A DNA stretch of 24,357 nucleotides from a virus, in the IMG/VR virus record IMGVR_UViG_3300030520_001144, positions 1-24,357 of that record; one strand, given 5' to 3'. Made by a program: the position numbers and the translations under genes. This document shows, one piece after another, positions 21,658 to 24,357 of this stretch; the stretch's first letter is position 1; each line of letters begins with the position of its first letter. The notes below the pieces were generated by a model, which worked only from the letters and a program-made list of their open reading frames with translations, had not been told where the DNA came from and searched no databases.

Positions 21658-22133
21658 TGCCGCGACAGATGACACCGGCGCAGGCCGCGATCGTCGCGGC
21701 GGCGCGCGGCTGCGTCGGCGCGCGGTTCCAGCTGCACGGGCGGCAGGTCGCGACCGGGCTCGACTGCGTCGGCGTCGCCGCGCTGGCCTATGGGCGCGAC
21801 CATGTGCCCGCGGGATACGCGCTGCGCGGTGGTGACGTCATGACGATCAAGGCGGCGATCGAGGTCGCAGGCTTCGTGCGGACCGGGGTGCCGTGCCCCG
21901 CCGACCTGCTGCTGCTCGCGCCCGGCCCCTATCAGCATCATCTCGCGATCCTGACCGATCGCGGCTTCGTCCACGCCGATGCCGGGCTGCGCCGCGTCGT
22001 CGAGACACCCGGATTCCCATCGTGGCAATTGATCGGCGCCTTCAGCCCCTCCCCTTCAGGGGAGGGGTTGGGGTGGGGCGCATCTCGGAGCGCCGCGTTT
22101 GTGGCGAGGCCCCACCCCCGACCCCTCCCCTGA
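21657..22133 (+). CDS. NlpC/P60-type tail peptidase, C-terminus extended by repeat (GTA g14-like)
   Basis: Cell-wall amidase/peptidase expected to help the tail cross the envelope. The nucleophile is C37 in ATGLDCVGVAALAYG; the partner His is H95 in PYQHHLAIL, and H106 in GFVHAD is also present. It has 158 aa. The natural protein seems to finish around SWQLIGAF (residues 122-129). From about residue 130 the frame runs through repeat A4 (22046-22143) and stops inside it (TGA at 22131-22133), adding about 28 Pro/Gly/Ser/Arg residues. The core is intact, so the enzyme is probably active. Confidence 0.88.
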   Translation: MPRQMTPAQAAIVAAARGCVGARFQLHGRQVATGLDCVGVAALAYGRDHVPAGYALRGGDVMTIKAAIEVAGFVRTGVPCPADLLLLAPGPYQHHLAILTDRGFVHADAGLRRVVETPGFPSWQLIGAFSPSPSGEGLGWGASRSAAFVARPHPRPLP

Positions 22134-22143
22134 AGGGGAGGGG
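22046..22143. repeat. Palindromic repeat, divergent family A (A4), partly coding
   Basis: The left arm CCCCTCCCCTTCAGGGGAGG then GGTTGGGGTGGGGC pairs with the right arm GCCCCACCCCCGACCC then CTCCCCTGAAGGGGAGGGG. Each arm has its own hairpin (CCCCTCCCC-ttca-GGGG and so on). It is a related but distinct subtype: TTCA loop and GGGTTGGGGTGGGGC spacer instead of GGAGGGGTGGAGG. It overlaps the 3' end of the peptidase gene and ends before the tail-tip SD (AAGAAGGA). Confidence 0.88.
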
Positions 22144-22161
22144 AGTAAGAAGGACATCGTC

Positions 22162-24357
22162 ATGGCGACACTCGTGCTCACCGCGGTCGGGACCTTGGTC
22201 GGTGGCCCGATCGGCGGCGCGATTGGCGCGGCGATCGGCAGTACGATCGACCGCTCTATCTTCACGCCCAAGGGCGCGGTCGGCGCGCGGCTCGACAGTC
22301 TGGCGGTGCAAAGCTCGTCCTACGGCAGTGACCTGCCAAAAATGTTCGGCACGATGCGCGCCGCCGGCAGCGTGATCTGGTCGACCGACCTGCAGGAGAA
22401 CAAGCACAAGTCGAGCGCGGGCAAGGGCCAGCCCAAGACGACCAACTATACCTATTCGGCCTCGTTTGCGGTGGCGTTGTCGGCGCGGCCGATCCTCGCC
22501 ATCCAGCGCATCTGGGCGGACGGGCTGTTGCTGCGCGGCGCGGCGGGCGACTGGAAGAGCGATGTCGGCGCGTTCCGCGTCTATCTGGGCGACGAGACCC
22601 AGGCGATCGATCCGCTGATCGCGGCGGCGCAGGGGATCACGACGACCCCTGCGCATCGCGGGCTCGCCTATGTCGTGTTCGAGCAGCTTCAGCTTGCCGA
22701 CTATGGCAATCGCATCCCGTCGCTGAGCTTCGAGATCGTGGCGGACGACGGGCTCGTCACGCTGGCGACGATCGCGGGGCTATTGTCGGACGGCGACGTC
22801 GCCGGCACCGGCGGCCCCCTGCTGACGGGCTATGCCGCCGCGGGCGACAGCCTGCGCGGCGCGATCGAGGGGCTGGCGGCGGCGCTGCCCGTCGCCTTCG
22901 CCGATGGTCCCGACGGTGTCACGTTGGTCGACGAGTCCGCGGCGCCGACCGCGATCGACGCGACCGAACTCGGCAGTGCCGCCAACGGGAAGGCTGCGCC
23001 CAAAGTCGTGCTCGATCGCCAGGCGGCGGGCACGCTCAACGAAGCGATCGCGATCAGCTATTATGACCCGGCGCGCGGCTATCAGCTCGGCTCGCAGAGC
23101 GCGAGGCGCGATGCGTCTGCCAGGCGTGCGGGTGCGATCGATCTCGCCGCCGCGGTCGATGCCGCGAGCGCCAAGGCGATCGCCGAGGCGCGGTTGGCGC
23201 GCGAGTGGGCAGGGCGGACGACCGCGACCCTGACGCTGCCGTGGCGCCGGCTCGATATCGGCGCGGGCGCGCTGCTCTCGCTGCCCGGGCAGGACGGCGT
23301 CTGGCGCGTCACGACGCGCGGCTTCGAGGCGATGCTCGCGACGCTGACCGCGCAGCGTCTGCCAGGAGAGGCAGCGCCGCTACCGGTCGCGAGCGCGGGG
23401 GCGGGGGCGACCCAGGCCGATCTTCCTGCCGGTCCGACGACGCTCGCGCTGCTCGATCTGCCCTCGCTGGGCGACGATCCGCCGACCACGCCGACGCTGC
23501 TGATCGCCGCGGCGGGCGCGTCGGCGGTTTGGCGCAAGGCGACGGTGATGGCGAGCCTCGACGCGGGCGCGAGCTGGCAGACGATCGGCCAGACCGCGGC
23601 GGCGGCGGTGATCGGCACGACGCCGGACGCGTTGGTGCCGGGCAGTACGATGCTCACCGATGCGGTGACCGTGATCGACGTCGTTCTGCTCGACGATGCG
23701 ATGATACTGACCGGCAGCGACGCGACCGAAGCCTCCGCGACCGCCAATCTCGCGCTGATCGGCGACGAACTCGTCCAGTTCGCGACGGCGACGCAGACCG
23801 CGCCCCGCAGCTTCCGCCTGTCCGGCCTGCTGCGCGGGCGGCGCGGAACCGAATGGGCGATGGCGGGGCATGTCGCGGGCGAACGCTTCGTACTGGTCGA
23901 TGCCGACACGCTGTTGCCATGGACGCTGCCGACCAGCGCCATCGGATCGACCGTGATGATCGCGGCGAGCGGCGTCGGCGATGCCTCCCCCGCCGAGGCG
24001 AGCATCGTCTTCCAGGCGCGCGCGCTGCGTCCGCCGGCGCCCGTCGCGATCTCGGCTGCAACCCAGGCCGACGGCTCGATCCTCGTCGGCTGGACGCGCC
24101 GCAGCCGGATCGGCTGGGCGTGGCTCGACGATATCGACGCCCCGCTCGGCGAGGAGAGCGAGCGCTATCGCCTCACCGCGACGCGCGCGGGGGGCACGGC
24201 GATCTCGGTCGACACCGCCACGCCCGCGGCCACGCTCGCCGCCGCGGACCTCGCCGCGATCGGCGGCAGCGGCGCGCTGTCGTTAGCGATCGTCCAGATC
24301 GGCACCGCCGCCGCGACCCTGCCGCCCGCCACCTTCACCCTCATGCCGGGAGCCTGA
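22162..24357 (+). CDS. Tail tip/hub protein, Phage-tail_3 (GTA g15-like, short form)
   Basis: A 731-aa distal tail protein. The N-terminal Gly/Ala-rich segment (LVGGPIGGAIGAAIGSTIDR, about 10-29) leads to SYGSDLPKMFGTMRAAGSVIWSTD (about 54-77), the Lys-rich loop and the NYTYSASFAVALSARPILAIQRIWADG block (about 95-121). PSLSFEIVADDG (about 192-203) ends that part. A Phage-tail_3-like part follows from about 225 to 430, then beta-rich repeats and LSGLLRGRRGTEWAMAGH (about 554-571), which the GTA family shares. RcGTA g15 is about 1300 aa with a TIM-barrel insert; no such insert is visible here. The ATG at 22162 has AAGAAGGA about 7 nt upstream. The window ends exactly at its stop. Confidence 0.9.
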   Translation: MATLVLTAVGTLVGGPIGGAIGAAIGSTIDRSIFTPKGAVGARLDSLAVQSSSYGSDLPKMFGTMRAAGSVIWSTDLQENKHKSSAGKGQPKTTNYTYSASFAVALSARPILAIQRIWADGLLLRGAAGDWKSDVGAFRVYLGDETQAIDPLIAAAQGITTTPAHRGLAYVVFEQLQLADYGNRIPSLSFEIVADDGLVTLATIAGLLSDGDVAGTGGPLLTGYAAAGDSLRGAIEGLAAALPVAFADGPDGVTLVDESAAPTAIDATELGSAANGKAAPKVVLDRQAAGTLNEAIAISYYDPARGYQLGSQSARRDASARRAGAIDLAAAVDAASAKAIAEARLAREWAGRTTATLTLPWRRLDIGAGALLSLPGQDGVWRVTTRGFEAMLATLTAQRLPGEAAPLPVASAGAGATQADLPAGPTTLALLDLPSLGDDPPTTPTLLIAAAGASAVWRKATVMASLDAGASWQTIGQTAAAAVIGTTPDALVPGSTMLTDAVTVIDVVLLDDAMILTGSDATEASATANLALIGDELVQFATATQTAPRSFRLSGLLRGRRGTEWAMAGHVAGERFVLVDADTLLPWTLPTSAIGSTVMIAASGVGDASPAEASIVFQARALRPPAPVAISAATQADGSILVGWTRRSRIGWAWLDDIDAPLGEESERYRLTATRAGGTAISVDTATPAATLAAADLAAIGGSGALSLAIVQIGTAAATLPPATFTLMPGA

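Larger units (their letters stand above)
10004..24357 (+). mobile_element. GTA-like virion gene cluster
   Basis: Seventeen same-strand genes from small terminase to tail tip follow the g1-g15 order of the Rhodobacter capsulatus GTA. The additions are a DUF6127 gene and a 68-aa gene. There is no integrase, repressor, replication or lysis gene in this stretch, and it joins the core ABC-F gene directly at its left end. Most genes overlap by 1-11 nt. This favours a domesticated GTA-like element over a complete prophage. Because the window stops at the end of the g15-like gene, anything downstream is unseen. Confidence 0.75.

Noticed and set aside
9711-22143. Repeats as a CRISPR array
   Set aside because: The units are long palindromes, few and kilobases apart, without regular spacers or cas genes.

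Overview
The window looks like a sphingomonad (Sphingomonas-type alphaproteobacterium) chromosome. This rests on high GC on the right two thirds, a gene-transfer-agent (GTA)-like virion cluster in the order known from alphaproteobacteria, and palindromic intergenic repeats of the CTCCCCTGCAAGGGGAG and CCCCCGCGAAGGCGGGGG types. The genus is an inference.

Region 1 (1 to about 6769) is an integrated, satellite-like genomic island, visibly lower in GC than the rest, with every gene on the minus strand. Its order of transcription is: tyrosine integrase, a coupled unknown gene, an AlpA-type excisionase/regulator, four small unknown genes, and a large prim-pol/VapE-type primase-helicase. Consecutive genes overlap by 4 bp (ATGA or GTGA) within the integrase pair and within the AlpA operon. 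The right end carries a 13-nt copy of a tRNA-Ser 3' end (6757-6769) followed by a T-run, so the island probably sits in a tRNA-Ser gene whose 5' part lies left of the window. No virion genes are seen in the island.

Region 2 (about 6770 to 9870) is ordinary chromosome: a SURF1 cytochrome oxidase assembly gene (minus) and a divergent ABC-F ATPase (plus).

Region 3 (about 9895 to 24357) is a one-direction HK97-type virion cluster: small and large terminase, portal, DUF6127 membrane protein, prohead protease, major capsid, connector, stopper, a 68-aa gene, tail terminator, major tail protein, two tail chaperones, a very short tape measure, a 773-aa TIM-like/DUF2460 fusion, a hub protein, an NlpC/P60 peptidase and a tail-tip protein. 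The order matches Rhodobacter capsulatus GTA genes g1-g15. No integrase, repressor, replication or lysis gene is seen in it, which favours a GTA-like or domesticated cluster over an active prophage. A good sigma70-type promoter (TTGACA-17-CATAAG) and a hairpin capped by a GCGA tetraloop precede the first gene.

The most striking pattern is in region 3. Genes either overlap or abut, or their gap is filled by a palindromic repeat. All seven junctions longer than 1 nt contain one, in three sequence families. One repeat has become the C-terminal coding end and stop codon of the peptidase gene, and another abuts the ribosome-binding site of a tail chaperone.
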